DNA from: Lentzea kentuckyensis
GTDB taxonomy: Bacteria > Actinomycetota > Actinomycetes > Mycobacteriales > Pseudonocardiaceae
DNA length: 64,000 nucleotides
Assembly: GCF_002150765.1 (NCBI RefSeq)
Contig: NZ_MUYM01000006.1
Location: forward strand, 77,430-141,429
Direction: 5' to 3'
Both the position numbers and the translations under genes were made by a program. Under the pieces are notes generated by a model. It made no database searches. It was not told where the DNA came from and saw nothing but the letters and a program-made list of their open reading frames with translations. Of this stretch, positions 36,545 to 44,798 are shown piece after piece (position 1 is the stretch's first letter; each line of letters opens with the position of its first letter).

Positions 36545-37033
36545 GTCCTCGTTTCCGCTGCTCGACTCGTACCGAGCGTTCGCCGTTGCCCAGAACGGCC
36601 GCGCTCGGCGCGGACAGCCGGGAAAAGCCCTTGGTGTGCGCGAGCCGCAGCGCCTCGGCGACCGTGTGTCTCGCTGGCGCGAAGTCCTCGGATCCTGAAC
36701 TTGCTCGGGTGCACGTTTGGAATTCGAGTCGAGATGATCTGTTGTTACACCGAGTCGTAACTGGCCTGCTTAGGGGCCGCGATGCTCTGCACCGCGATCG
36801 TTGTGGTCGCCGCCGTGTGAGTGCGGCCGTTCTGACGCCACGACAACCAGGAGGCGCACACGGACTTGGCGGCGGAGAGAAGCTGAGTTGTACGGCCCGC
36901 ATGGAATTCGAGGCTTTCGGCTCGCTGCTCTTTATCACGTGGCCACGGCGACATGTCCCTCTCTGAAGCCGTCGGTAACTCTCTCCGCGCCGTTGCCGAT
37001 GAGGGGCATGCACAACCCGGAGGAGGAACGACC
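36545..37033. other. divergent intergenic region upstream of the helicase operon
   Basis: 489 bp between the helicase start and the membrane gene at 37034. It should hold promoters for both directions. A 51-codon plus-strand frame starts at 36543 head-to-head with the helicase ATG, but it has no ribosome site of its own and was not called. The stretch near 36720-36760 is locally AT-richer. No palindrome stands out. Confidence 0.4.
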
Positions 37034-37498
37034 GTGAAACGGTGGGCTAAAGTCGCCTTCAGCTTTGCAGTGATGGCACTGCTGACGGCGGCTGCGTGGA
37101 TCACGTTGTCTCTGAGATCTTCTTCCGACGAGGAACGCACGAACTCGTCCAGCGCCACTGCGACCACCAACTCGGCCGAGGCGCCTGCGAATCAGGCCCG
37201 TGAGGTCGCGGTGGCTCTGGGGCAGCTGGCGACAGATCCCGACTCTGTGGTGGCCGACGGAAGCCGTAGCCACGTCGGGCAACGCGCTCGGGAGGGAGTT
37301 CCAGCCGGATCCTCGGTCAAGGTCAACGAGGCTTCGTGGGCCCCGGACGGCGTCGGCGGCGGAACCGTCGAGGTCACCGTCAGCTCGCCCGGCTTACCAA
37401 CGGTTTCCTACGTCGTGGTGATGGTATCTGAGGACGGGCGGTGGAAGGTGGCCGCCACCATGCCCATCAGCGACTCCGCAGTCGGAGGAACGCGATGA
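37034..37498 (+). CDS. small membrane-anchored extracytoplasmic protein
   Basis: 154 residues from a GTG at 37034, chosen for AGGAGGAAC five bases upstream. The N-terminus VKRWAKVAFSFAVMALLTAA is a signal anchor, followed by a Ser/Thr/Ala linker (SSATATTNSAEAPAN) and an ~90-residue extracytoplasmic domain (GSRSHVGQRAREGV, YVVVMVSEDGRWKVAATMP) like the NTF2/DUF-type lipoprotein domains of actinomycetes, but not assigned. It is coupled by an ATGA overlap to the secreted hydrolase at 37495, so the pair should be made together and may interact at the cell surface. Confidence 0.7.
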   Translation: MKRWAKVAFSFAVMALLTAAAWITLSLRSSSDEERTNSSSATATTNSAEAPANQAREVAVALGQLATDPDSVVADGSRSHVGQRAREGVPAGSSVKVNEASWAPDGVGGGTVEVTVSSPGLPTVSYVVVMVSEDGRWKVAATMPISDSAVGGTR

Positions 37499-39072
37499 AG
37501 GCGTTGCGGTACCTGGCAGTGCTGACGCTCCTGCCTCTCATCACGATCGTGCCTCACTCTGCCGCACAGGCGCCAGGCGATCCCGCGGACGTCCGATGTG
37601 AGGGTGTCGGTCTCGCACCGCAACTGACCGGCGATCCCGACGTGAACCCGGACGGGACGCCCGTGCGGATCAGTCGGGACGGGCGCGGGAAGTTCGTCCC
37701 GGTGCTCATGGTGCACGGCTGGACCGGCAGGTCAACGCACGACGAGGGAAGGAAGGGCGCGTTCTCCCACAAGATCGACCTGGCGGCGAACCAACTCTCC
37801 TCCCTGTCACCGACCAGATCGATGGTCGGGCAAATCCAGCGCATACCCGGAACCGCGGTGTTCACGTTCGACTACCACGACCACTCCGCCCGCTGGGTGG
37901 ACGACCAGCACATCGGCCACGCGCTGGGCAACGCGATCGACTGCCTGTTCGAAGCGAGCGGGGAGAAGGTCATCATCCTCGCGCACTCCATGGGCGGACT
38001 GGCGACTCGGTATGCCCTCGGCCAGAACCCCGGCCGATCGAACAAGGTCAGCACTGTCGTCACCTTCGGCACACCGCACACGGGTTCGCTGATCGCAGCG
38101 CTGGGCGATGTGGCGCTGGACGTCGGTGCGATCGCCCACCGCGCCGTCAGCGTGATCCGGCTCATCCTCGCCACGTGCGGCCAGCTCAGTACCACGTCCG
38201 TCCACACCGGAACGCTCTGCGACTTCCTGCCGGAACCGGCGCGCGCGTTCGACTCGGAGGCGGGCCTGGCGCTGCGGCAGGGCTCGCCACAACTGGCCGC
38301 GCTCCAGTCGTTCCCCCGAGACGTCAAAGTCGTGGCGCTGGCGGGTGACACGGCGCTCACCGTCCCGAAAGCCGGTTGGTTCCGGCTTCCGTGGGAGGTC
38401 GACACCGTCCCCGTCGGAGACCTCGTGGTCATGACCGACTCCGCGACGAAGTACGGCGGCGAGACGAAGCAGACCTCCTGCGCCTACCAGCTCAACCCGG
38501 TGCGCGCCGGTACCGACCAGGTCGCTCTCGCGCTCAACGTCACCGCGCGCAACGACGTCGCCCAGCCGATCACGTCAGCACTGGGCGCCTGCTTCCACAG
38601 CAACCTCATGCGCGCCGTCGAACTGACCAACGTTGCCACGGGCGTGGTCAACGAAGACGTCGAGTCACGGCGCCCCAAGGTTCGAGCCGACCCCGCCGAC
38701 TACCAGAAGTTCGCGGGGATACACAGTTTCGACTCACCCTCCAGGCGATTCTGGTGCGGCATTCTCGCTCCAAGCGACGGGCAAACAGGACTCGCGGCGT
38801 GCCAGGGAACCACCACGCCGGTCCCGCCCAAGCCGGCGGACTGCAGGCTTAACTGGGGCTTCGGCATGTACGTCAACAGCACGGGAAAGGTCGCCTACCT
38901 GTGTGCCGGCGGCCTGATGTTCAGCGATGGCAACGCGAAGGTTCTGCCTTACGGTGCCGCACTCTCCGTCTCAGGCATGACCTGCACGTCCGAGACCACC
39001 GGCATGCGGTGCGTCCACGATCAGACCGGGCACGGGTTCCGCATCGCCGCAGAGTCCAACGAGCGCTTCTGA
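37495..39072 (+). CDS. secreted alpha/beta hydrolase (lipase/PGAP1-like)
   Basis: 525 residues; the ATG at 37495 overlaps the previous stop (ATGA) with GGAGGAA upstream. A signal peptide (MKALRYLAVLTLLPLITIV, cleavage after about PHSAAQA) leads to VPVLMVHGWTG, then the nucleophile elbow LAHSMGGLATRYA with Ser165 and TFGTPHTGS, as in PGAP1-like lipases/esterases. About 130 C-terminal residues with paired cysteines (CRLNWGFGMYVN, MTCTSETTGMRC, GHGFRI) form a separate small domain seen at the end of many actinobacterial secreted proteins. Role inferred: extracellular ester hydrolysis. It is at the right end of E1 and may be independent of the defence-like genes. Confidence 0.8.
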   Translation: MKALRYLAVLTLLPLITIVPHSAAQAPGDPADVRCEGVGLAPQLTGDPDVNPDGTPVRISRDGRGKFVPVLMVHGWTGRSTHDEGRKGAFSHKIDLAANQLSSLSPTRSMVGQIQRIPGTAVFTFDYHDHSARWVDDQHIGHALGNAIDCLFEASGEKVIILAHSMGGLATRYALGQNPGRSNKVSTVVTFGTPHTGSLIAALGDVALDVGAIAHRAVSVIRLILATCGQLSTTSVHTGTLCDFLPEPARAFDSEAGLALRQGSPQLAALQSFPRDVKVVALAGDTALTVPKAGWFRLPWEVDTVPVGDLVVMTDSATKYGGETKQTSCAYQLNPVRAGTDQVALALNVTARNDVAQPITSALGACFHSNLMRAVELTNVATGVVNEDVESRRPKVRADPADYQKFAGIHSFDSPSRRFWCGILAPSDGQTGLAACQGTTTPVPPKPADCRLNWGFGMYVNSTGKVAYLCAGGLMFSDGNAKVLPYGAALSVSGMTCTSETTGMRCVHDQTGHGFRIAAESNERF

Positions 39073-39148
39073 ACGACGACCGGGAAGCCGCCCGCGCTGC
39101 CCGTTCAGCGGCAGGACGGCGAGCGCGGGCCACGGCGACTGAACCAAG

Positions 39149-39306
39149 TCAGGACCGGTCGAACTCCGGGATCAGTTCCCTGATCAACCGGATGCTCGTC
39201 ATCACCTCGTCCCCCCGGATCGGCCCGATCTGCTGCAGGCATATCAACCGGTTGATGCCGAGGTCCGCGCACGCCCGTTGGACTTGCGCAGTTCTCATCG
39301 TTGGAT
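39149..39306 (-). pseudogene. C-terminal fragment of an LLM-class flavin-dependent oxidoreductase
   Basis: About 50 codons ending TGA at 39149 read CADLGINRLICLQQIGPI and SIRLIRELIPEF. This resembles the closing strand and helix of luciferase-like monooxygenases, which end in GVDRxxCLxQ...SIRLFGEEVIP. Nothing of the ~300 upstream residues is present, as the frame runs into unrelated sequence. A relic brought in or truncated by recombination near the E1 end. Confidence 0.5.
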
Positions 39307-39520
39307 AAGACCAGGCTGCTCGACGTGGACCGTGCAAGAAGTTCGTCGAGGTTCATGGCCTACTGCAGGTGCTGGCCAGTGCAGACTTCAGGAACGCGCT
39401 CGCCCTGGGTGGCGCCGGCCTACTCCGCAGGATCTCGAACGCGACGCAGCCAAGACAGTGATTGGTCTGCTCCAGCTGCCCTCGTCGGCGGTGCTGATGT
39501 GACGTGCGACGAGGCAGGTT

Positions 39521-39540
39521 TGCTACCACATTTACTACCG
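39521..39540. repeat. integrase arm-type repeat pair, class A (E1 right end)
   Basis: TGCTACCACATTTACTACCG with two direct CTACC units, 255 bp left of the att 2 core. The matching pair at 49173 is 254 bp left of att 3. Confidence 0.6.
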
Positions 39541-39757
39541 AGGCGCCGAGAGCAGAGAGCGATGGACACCGAGAGATCTTCGATCTTCCCAGGTCAGAGG
39601 CCTTCATTGTGAGGATGATGCCGAGAACGAACCTGGTGACCTCTTCGGTAGTGGGCGAATAGATCACGGGCTGGATGGGTGACAAGTCGCTGACCTGCGG
39701 ATTCGCAGTCCGCAGACCTGAGGTTCGCAGGGCAGTTCCACCCTACGCAACGCAGAT

Positions 39758-39786
39758 GGCCTGTCGATGGAATCCATCAACAGGCC
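39758..39786. terminator. hairpin beside att copy 2
   Basis: GGCCTGTCGATGGA pairs with TCCATCAACAGGCC (one mismatch) around a single base, nine bases left of the att core. It is equivalent to the hairpin at att 3, where the pairing is perfect. Confidence 0.55.
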
Positions 39787-39795
39787 GTCTGAACT

Positions 39796-39853
39796 GGTAA
39801 AACACACTGTGGGCGATACTGGGATCGAACCAGTGACCTCTTCGGTGTGAACG
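39796..39853. repeat. att copy 2: duplicated 3' end of tRNA-Val (E1/E2 boundary)
   Basis: 58 bases identical to the att 1 core and to 63089-63146. It continues GATCCTGTCGAGTGTCAG, shared with att 1 (two differences) and not with the tRNA. No complete tRNA is encoded. Confidence 0.85.
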
Positions 39854-39970
39854 GATCCTGTCGAGTGTCAGACCGTTTCGCCGGTCTCAGCACTACACTC
39901 TTGACCTGTGTATACAGGCTTTGAGGGTCCCACTGCTTCGTCGGCGTCTCGCTAGCTTCGGGTTGTCTCA

Positions 39971-39989
39971 GCTACCGGATTTACTACCG
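39971..39989. repeat. integrase arm-type repeat pair, class A (E2 left end)
   Basis: GCTACCGGATTTACTACCG, 117 bp right of the att 2 core, the same spacing as the pair at 8233 from att 1. Confidence 0.6.
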
Positions 39990-40486
39990 GTCCAGCTCGG
40001 TCGCTGTTCATGGCGATGTGCCTATTGGTCTGGCGGCGCTCGTGGGGCTCGTCGCGGAGGCTTCTGTCTTGCTGCAGATCGAAGCGATTGTCGTGACGTG
40101 GGTAGTGATGTGTGGTGCAGGAACATGACCTGTCAGGCGGTTCGCGTGCTATTCCGCCTGGGCTCTGATAAGCGACATTTCTGGCAAACTTTCTGTTTGG
40201 CGAGCCTGGCCCGGTCGCGTCTGGTTCAAACCTGAAGGTTTTCGCTTGCAGGTTTCAGGGAAAAAATGCTTTGGAGTGACGTCTGATGGCAAGTGCACGA
40301 CATTCCCCTATTTCAGGGTCAGGCGTTGTCGTACGGGTCCTGACTATCATCATGGCGACGGTTGTAGGGTTGACCTTCCGCTGGTGCACGGTGATCAGGC
40401 GCTGCTGACAGACCAGTTGGCATCCCGCAGACGCTCCCCGCAATTCCTGCGCGTGCCGCGCGGACGCTGGATCCTCGGAGGTTAGT
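39990..40486. other. E2 left-end non-coding region
   Basis: About 500 bp, distinctly AT-richer than its surroundings between 40180 and 40330 (runs such as GGGAAAAAATGC). It likely holds the promoter of the DUF5677-like gene, whose GGAGG ribosome site is at 40477. Short frames here lack ribosome sites and were not called. Confidence 0.4.
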
Positions 40487-41275
40487 GTGGTCGTCGATGA
40501 TGCGCGGGCAGGGTTCACGCCGTTGCTGAAGCAGATGCTGCCGTTGTACCTGGACACGCTTGCCGGGGGCCGTCCACCAGTGCGCGAGGGCTACCAGCAG
40601 GTGGCATACCTAGCGCACGGCTGGTATCTGCGCTGCCACCGCGGTATCGAATCCATCCTGATCCTGGATGAGGCCGGCTACATCGAGGAAGCCGCCCCGA
40701 TCCGCCGCTCAATCCTCGAGCACACCTTGGCGCTGCGGTGGCTGGCCGCCGAAGGCGATTCGATCATCGACACCATCGCCCGCAGCCACGCCCGCAACTC
40801 CGGCAAGCGTCACGAAGCGGTGTCGGAAGCAGGCTGGACGTCGGTTGACTTGGACCAGGTCCGTCGCGACATCGATGAGATCAACGCCGATACGCGGGAC
40901 GGTGGCAACGACAGCCTGATGCACTTCCTGCACCGCCTCAAGGCTTACGGCGAGGTCCACGAGCTGCCCGGCTACCTCGCCGAGACGGCCCGCTGCCATC
41001 CCACCTACGAATCAGCCATCTGCTACACCGAGCTACCCGGCGGTGGTGCCTTGCCCGAATCACGGCAACCTGTGCCGCCGGTGCCGTTTGCGACCACGCA
41101 GCTGCTACGCGCACTGCAGGCCGTGCGGGAAATCTTCAATCCTCCACCATGGGAAACCGTGCTCACCGGCGTACTTGGCCGTTACCGCACCGTCGTCAAC
41201 GACGTCCGAGTCCAAGACGGACTGGCCCCCATCGACTGGGACGGACAAAAGCCCTATCAGGCCAGGGCCCGCTAA
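40487..41275 (+). CDS. DUF5677-like all-helical protein
   Basis: 262 residues, GTG start with GGAGG five bases upstream. The N-terminal half is helical with GYQQVAYLAHGWYLRCHRGI followed by ILDEAGYIEEAAPIRRSILEH, the EAGYxEEAxxxRRSxxEH pattern of DUF5677 proteins, and then LRWLAAEGDSII. These proteins are HEPN-like helical bundles often found on mobile elements, with no settled activity. No Rx4-6H RNase motif is obvious here. It is the first gene of E2, followed 115 bp later by two coupled unknown genes that may form one system with it. Confidence 0.6.
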   Translation: MVVDDARAGFTPLLKQMLPLYLDTLAGGRPPVREGYQQVAYLAHGWYLRCHRGIESILILDEAGYIEEAAPIRRSILEHTLALRWLAAEGDSIIDTIARSHARNSGKRHEAVSEAGWTSVDLDQVRRDIDEINADTRDGGNDSLMHFLHRLKAYGEVHELPGYLAETARCHPTYESAICYTELPGGGALPESRQPVPPVPFATTQLLRALQAVREIFNPPPWETVLTGVLGRYRTVVNDVRVQDGLAPIDWDGQKPYQARAR

Positions 41276-41390
41276 GCTAATCCGCTTGCCAGCACGGAAC
41301 ATCAGCGTGAAGCTGCGAGAGCCACACCTGCGGTTTGCTGCGACGTGGAGCGGCGCCGTTTGCGGCAGATCGGGTAGCTAGGAGTCACGT

Positions 41391-41798
41391 ATGGGGCGCA
41401 ACAGGACCAAGGGCGGCAAGGGCAAAGGCAAGACGCGAGGCCCCAAGCATGATTGGTCTGCCTTGGATCGGCGGATGATCTTCGAGGACGCGTCGTGGCT
41501 GTACTCGTTGGCGTCGAGCACCCAGGCCGATGAGGTGTGGCAAGGACTGATGGGGTTGGTGATCGCGCCCCACTGCGCCCGGATCGTGCACGAGGGTTAT
41601 CAGTATGTGACGCGCAAGGCCCCTGCGGCCGCGGCCATGGTGCGTCTGCGCCACGGGCGCGAGATTGAGGCAGCGCGTCACACCGTCAAGCTGCTCGATG
41701 ACACCCACAAGCTGTATGACGGGGTGGTTGACGACTTCGAACGCATCGCCCAGACCCACGATGATGCCCTTTGGGGCGGAGCAAATTCGCTGTCGTGA
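41391..41798 (+). CDS. unknown 135-residue basic-tailed protein
   Basis: Not recognised. The N-terminus is strongly basic (MGRNRTKGGKGKGKTRGPKHD), suggesting nucleic-acid contact, followed by helical sequence (WLYSLASSTQADEVWQGLM, HEGYQYVTRKAPAAAAMVRL). Its stop overlaps the GTG at 41795 (GTGA), so it is coupled to the next gene. The two could also be halves of one ancestral protein split by a frameshift, but each has good coding character up to the overlap. Confidence 0.55.
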   Translation: MGRNRTKGGKGKGKTRGPKHDWSALDRRMIFEDASWLYSLASSTQADEVWQGLMGLVIAPHCARIVHEGYQYVTRKAPAAAAMVRLRHGREIEAARHTVKLLDDTHKLYDGVVDDFERIAQTHDDALWGGANSLS

Positions 41799-42502
41799 CC
41801 CGCGATGGGCATGTCTTCACGACCTCGCGGGTCGCGGACTTTCAGGGAGTCTTCACCGAGCACGAGATCGCCTCCCGCGCCACCGGGCAGGGCAGCCGCA
41901 CGTACGACTTGGGCTACGACATGGGGACCGCTCTACCATCGATCACGATGGCGCTGGGCATTGGATTGCCTGCCGAGGTTGCTGTGCCGCTGCCCGCGGG
42001 GCAGGTTCCCCGCCCGCGCAATACGACCGCACGTCAGTACTACGCGCAGCGGTTCGAGCCAGAGTTTCCTGATGCGCTCAAAGACATCCTGACTGTGATC
42101 GAGTCATCGGTCAACACCAGCCTCGTCGTGTTCGCCCCGTCGGCTGATACATTCGTCGGCCCGGTTTTTCGTGCCCGCTTCGTCACCACAGTCCACGCGC
42201 TTCGCGCGCTCACCGAGATCCTGCAGCGTTACCCCGCCCTGGCAGGGCGCCGCGGGATCATGGGAATCCAGGCGGTGTTGGATGCCGCCGATTCGCGCTA
42301 CTTGATCAGTGACGACGTCAGGGGCCTGCGCAACCGGTGCATGCACTACGGCATCCCGTCCCACCTGGCCAACCTGGCACCCAACGCGCCGGCCTACGGC
42401 CTGGTAGAGGCAACAACGATCTCCTCCTACAACACCGTCAACACCCACGTCACCGACACCCTCGACGCACTGTCGGAGAGCTTCAAAGCCTGGAGCGCGT
42501 AG
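41795..42502 (+). CDS. unknown 235-residue protein coupled to the preceding gene
   Basis: Not recognised. I start at the GTG that overlaps the upstream stop; a TTG at 41771 in the same frame would add eight residues. It begins VTRDGHVFTTSRVADFQGVF. A helical C-terminal half has FVTTVHALRALTEILQRYPA and DDVRGLRNRCMHYGIPSHL. The LRNRCMHY segment resembles the RNxxxH-type motif in HEPN-like and abortive-infection helical proteins, where it can be an RNase site, but the spacing is not diagnostic. With its partner and the DUF5677-like gene it may form a small toxin or defence unit. Confidence 0.55.
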   Translation: MTRDGHVFTTSRVADFQGVFTEHEIASRATGQGSRTYDLGYDMGTALPSITMALGIGLPAEVAVPLPAGQVPRPRNTTARQYYAQRFEPEFPDALKDILTVIESSVNTSLVVFAPSADTFVGPVFRARFVTTVHALRALTEILQRYPALAGRRGIMGIQAVLDAADSRYLISDDVRGLRNRCMHYGIPSHLANLAPNAPAYGLVEATTISSYNTVNTHVTDTLDALSESFKAWSA

Positions 42503-42525
42503 GCGACAGGGCGCGGCTTGCCACC

Positions 42526-42543
42526 AGTCCTAGGGTAAGGACT
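42526..42543. terminator. small hairpin between convergent genes
   Basis: AGTCCT-AGGGTA-AGGACT, a six-base stem and six-base loop, in the 42-bp gap between the plus-strand gene ending at 42502 and the minus-strand gene ending at 42545. It could serve both. Confidence 0.4.
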
Positions 42544-42544
42544 G

Positions 42545-43054
42545 CTACTTGCTACTGATGGCCTTGCTGCCGAGCCGCTCAGCGATGCTCTTGCGGTCGC
42601 GCAAGGTCTTACGGGCTCCGAAGTAGACCTGCACGTGTCCTTTAGTCAGGTCGAGACCGTGGTGTTCGGCGGCTTTCTTGATGGCCACGATGGGGACGCA
42701 AAAGGTGCCGCTGCGGCCTTCCTCGATCACCTTCGGCAGATCATCACCGAGGTGTACTGAGGCAAGGTTGCCGTACTGCGCCCTGACTGTTGCTGAATGC
42801 AGGTGATGATCATCGGGGAAGGCGACACTCCAACCGATGACCTCGACCGGCACACGTCCGGTGGCAGCAACGGTGATCTGCACAACCGGCTCCATCCCGA
42901 CCCCGCCACCGGTCGCCAGCAGCTTCATCGGTGTGACGCTCAACTTCGCGCGCTGCCCGGTGAGTAGGCAGTTGAGCACGTTCCAGGCCAACGAGGCGCC
43001 ACCAACGAGTAACGCCAATGCGGAGATGATCAACGAAGCCACAGCAACAGTCAC
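42545..43054 (-). CDS. small single-pass membrane protein of unknown function
   Basis: 169 residues, GTG start without a ribosome site; TAGCCT eight bases upstream suggests a leaderless transcript. An N-terminal helix (VASLIISALALLVGGASLAW) is followed by a soluble domain (MEPVVQITVAATGRVPVEVI, VYFGARKTLRDR). Similar short proteins with an N-terminal helix and an Ig-like or beta domain are common in actinomycetes and uncharacterised. It lies downstream of a hairpin at 43069 and is probably monocistronic. Confidence 0.6.
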   Translation of the reverse strand: MTVAVASLIISALALLVGGASLAWNVLNCLLTGQRAKLSVTPMKLLATGGGVGMEPVVQITVAATGRVPVEVIGWSVAFPDDHHLHSATVRAQYGNLASVHLGDDLPKVIEEGRSGTFCVPIVAIKKAAEHHGLDLTKGHVQVYFGARKTLRDRKSIAERLGSKAISSK

Positions 43055-43068
43055 CGGGACAGGCTAGA

Positions 43069-43086
43069 GCCGCGGTTCACCGCGGC
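43069..43086. terminator. hairpin GCCGCGG-TTCA-CCGCGGC
   Basis: Perfect seven-base GC stem with a four-base loop between the regulator fragment ending at 43117 and the membrane-protein gene starting at 43054. Likely ends minus-strand transcription coming from 44798. Confidence 0.45.
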
Positions 43087-43116
43087 TTGTTCGACCGGCC
43101 GACCCTGGTGGAGATG

Positions 43117-43233
43117 TCATTCCTGCGGGCTGTCCTCGGCGGCTGCGATCAGCCCGCGGACAAGTTCGGCCGGGTCGATGCCCAGACCCGTGGCGAGTTT
43201 GAGGATGTTGTGTAGGGACAAGTTGCGGCCGGC
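43117..43233 (-). pseudogene. C-terminal fragment of an XRE-family helix-turn-helix regulator
   Basis: About 38 codons, ending TGA at 43117: NLSLHNILKLATGLGIDPAE then LVRGL. This is the recognition-helix end of Xre/Cro-type proteins, which read SLxxLxKLAxALGIDPAELVRGL. An in-frame TAA directly upstream shows that the N-terminal part is gone. It lies just after the PD-(D/E)XK-type gene, so that gene may once have had a dedicated repressor. Confidence 0.6.
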
Positions 43234-43241
43234 TTAGGCTC

Positions 43242-44798
43242 TCAGGGGGTCTGCTGCTGGAAGGGGATCCATGGCTTGGCCGGGTCCATGATGAGCACGT
43301 CCAGATGGATCGTCCCTCGTTGCAAGGGGAGGGTCAGGCGATCGACGGTGAAATGCTCGCCGGCGATTGGCAAGTCGCGCTTGGCGAGAGCGTTTGCGAT
43401 CGCTTCGAGGTTTGTCGGCTCGCCCAACGCCAGGAGGTAGCGGAGTGAGGTGACCTCAATGTCTGGTTCGGGTAGTGGTCGCAGGCATAGTTGCCTGGGG
43501 ATGCCGACTGCCCAGGTCCAGGTGAAGTCGCTGAGGTCGGGCCAACGTGCCGGTAGCTTGGCGGTGGTTTCGCCGGAGGCGAGCCCCGCGCGGACGCGTG
43601 CGATCTGCAGGGCGGCCTTCTCCGCCCACTCTTCGACCTTGACGACCTCCGTGAGCGCCCAGGCATCCACCGGCCACTTGATCTCCAGACAGATGGCAGT
43701 CTTGGTGGTGGGGTCGATCGCCAGCACGTCGAGGTCGCCTGCCTGACGACCGTTGGGGTACGTGACCTTGATCCGTTCGGCTACGAGAGCACCGGGGATC
43801 TTTTTCAGCCAGGTGGTCCACCTCGTCGCGAGGTCTCCAAGCGACTTTCCGATGGGCCCGAACCGGTTCGGGTCGTAGCCGGCTGAGCGCAGCACGAGCG
43901 GGTCGACGAGGCGGATACCGATGAGCGGCGGGCAGATGATGAGCGAGTCGTCTCCCACCCGGACAAGAGGAGAGTAGTGGGGCAACCGTCCGTTCTTGAA
44001 CGTCAGTCGTTCTAGGAGGTTGTCGACATGCGCGCTCGTGCATTCGGGTGCCAGTTTCGTGAGCAGGTTCGACAACGTCGTGGTCGACATGGTCACGAGC
44101 GTGGTTTCGGTGCGTTGCAGGATATTTGCGGTGGCTGTGCAGAGATCCGCGAACCCCATCAGGGCGGCGAGAAGGTCGATGGCGTGGCCGACCGTGAGTT
44201 GATCGCCGAGCGAGAAGGACTCAGGCAATGCCCCCTCTGGTTGGTGCTCGCGCAGGATCGTGATCGAGTCTCGGGCGCGGGCGGCTGAGGCTTGAAGGAC
44301 CTCCAGCGGCGGCAAGCTGCGTGATTCGCCGGCCTTCGTGGCGATCCAGGCGCTCTCCGCTTCAGTGAGGCGCGAAGACAACTTGGGTGCGGCCTCTTGC
44401 TCGAGGACCGCGTCGGCGACCTCGATGGCGGGATTCCACCTGTGCGTGAGAACGAAGCCCTTGCCGCGCTTGCGGACGTGGTATGCGCCGATACGACTGG
44501 CCAACTCCAAGTTGACCACGTGTGAGAGCCGGATCGCCGCTTCAACGAGCTCTGTCGCGTCTTCGTGATCAATCGCTCCTGATGCGGTGGGGAACTCGTG
44601 GTGCCAGGTGACGAGGAGACCGAGCACCGTCTCCCAAGGCAGAGGGTGGCCCAGGTAGTCAGGCTGAGATTGCCGCCTTCGGGTGGCCATCTGCAGAAGC
44701 GCGAGGATGCGATTCGGCCCGGACTGCCAACCAGGATGAGTGGCGACCAGGCGTCGTTCTGACGCGATCATGCTGAGCAGCTCTTCCTCTGGTCTCAC
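43242..44798 (-). CDS. large protein with a PD-(D/E)XK nuclease-like core
   Basis: 518 residues from a GTG at 44798 (AGGAGG eight bases upstream; a TTG at 44822 is the outermost option). The N-terminal ~300 residues are helical and unassigned. Near 350-375 stands AGDLDVLAIDPTTKT then AICLEIKWP: a strand-turn-strand with Asp, then ExK, which is the PD-(D/E)XK signature. SLGDLATRWTTWLKK precedes it. The rest (VDRLTLPLQRGTIHLDVL) is beta-rich. Such cores occur in restriction and defence nucleases. It stands alone between a regulator fragment and a decayed region, so partner genes may have been lost. Cleavage activity is inferred. Confidence 0.65.
   Translation of the reverse strand: MRPEEELLSMIASERRLVATHPGWQSGPNRILALLQMATRRRQSQPDYLGHPLPWETVLGLLVTWHHEFPTASGAIDHEDATELVEAAIRLSHVVNLELASRIGAYHVRKRGKGFVLTHRWNPAIEVADAVLEQEAAPKLSSRLTEAESAWIATKAGESRSLPPLEVLQASAARARDSITILREHQPEGALPESFSLGDQLTVGHAIDLLAALMGFADLCTATANILQRTETTLVTMSTTTLSNLLTKLAPECTSAHVDNLLERLTFKNGRLPHYSPLVRVGDDSLIICPPLIGIRLVDPLVLRSAGYDPNRFGPIGKSLGDLATRWTTWLKKIPGALVAERIKVTYPNGRQAGDLDVLAIDPTTKTAICLEIKWPVDAWALTEVVKVEEWAEKAALQIARVRAGLASGETTAKLPARWPDLSDFTWTWAVGIPRQLCLRPLPEPDIEVTSLRYLLALGEPTNLEAIANALAKRDLPIAGEHFTVDRLTLPLQRGTIHLDVLIMDPAKPWIPFQQQTP

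Larger units (their letters stand above)
8057..39795. mobile_element. island element E1 (att-bounded, no recombinase found)
   Basis: The 31.7-kb segment between att copies 1 and 2. Both ends carry CTACC-type arm repeats (8233 and 39521). The right-end 420 bp (39431-39853) is repeated at the right end of E2, and the left ends of E1 and E2 are also related just inside the att core. I see no integrase, excisionase, relaxase, FtsK/TraB or replication gene. Cargo: two STAND proteins plus a BTAD trio, a GT-B-like protein, the helicase/ATPase operon and a secreted hydrolase. It is best described as a cis-mobilisable cargo element. Confidence 0.7.
39431..39853. repeat. long direct repeat copy 1 (right end of E1)
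   Basis: Matches 49084-49503 over about 420 bp with scattered differences and small indels. Shared landmarks in order: GAACGCGACGC, GACAGTGATTGGTCTGCTC, the class A arm pair, GTGACCTCTTCGGTAGTG (an imperfect att-like segment), ATAGATCACGGGCTGGATGG, CGCTGACCTGCGGATTCGC, GGGCAGTTCC, the hairpin and the att core. It therefore defines a conserved right terminus of the E1/E2 family. No stable coding frame is shared. Confidence 0.85.

Noticed and set aside
36543-36698. 51-codon plus-strand frame head-to-head with the helicase start
   Set aside because: No ribosome site or family motif, and it would overlap the helicase ATG; more likely promoter DNA.
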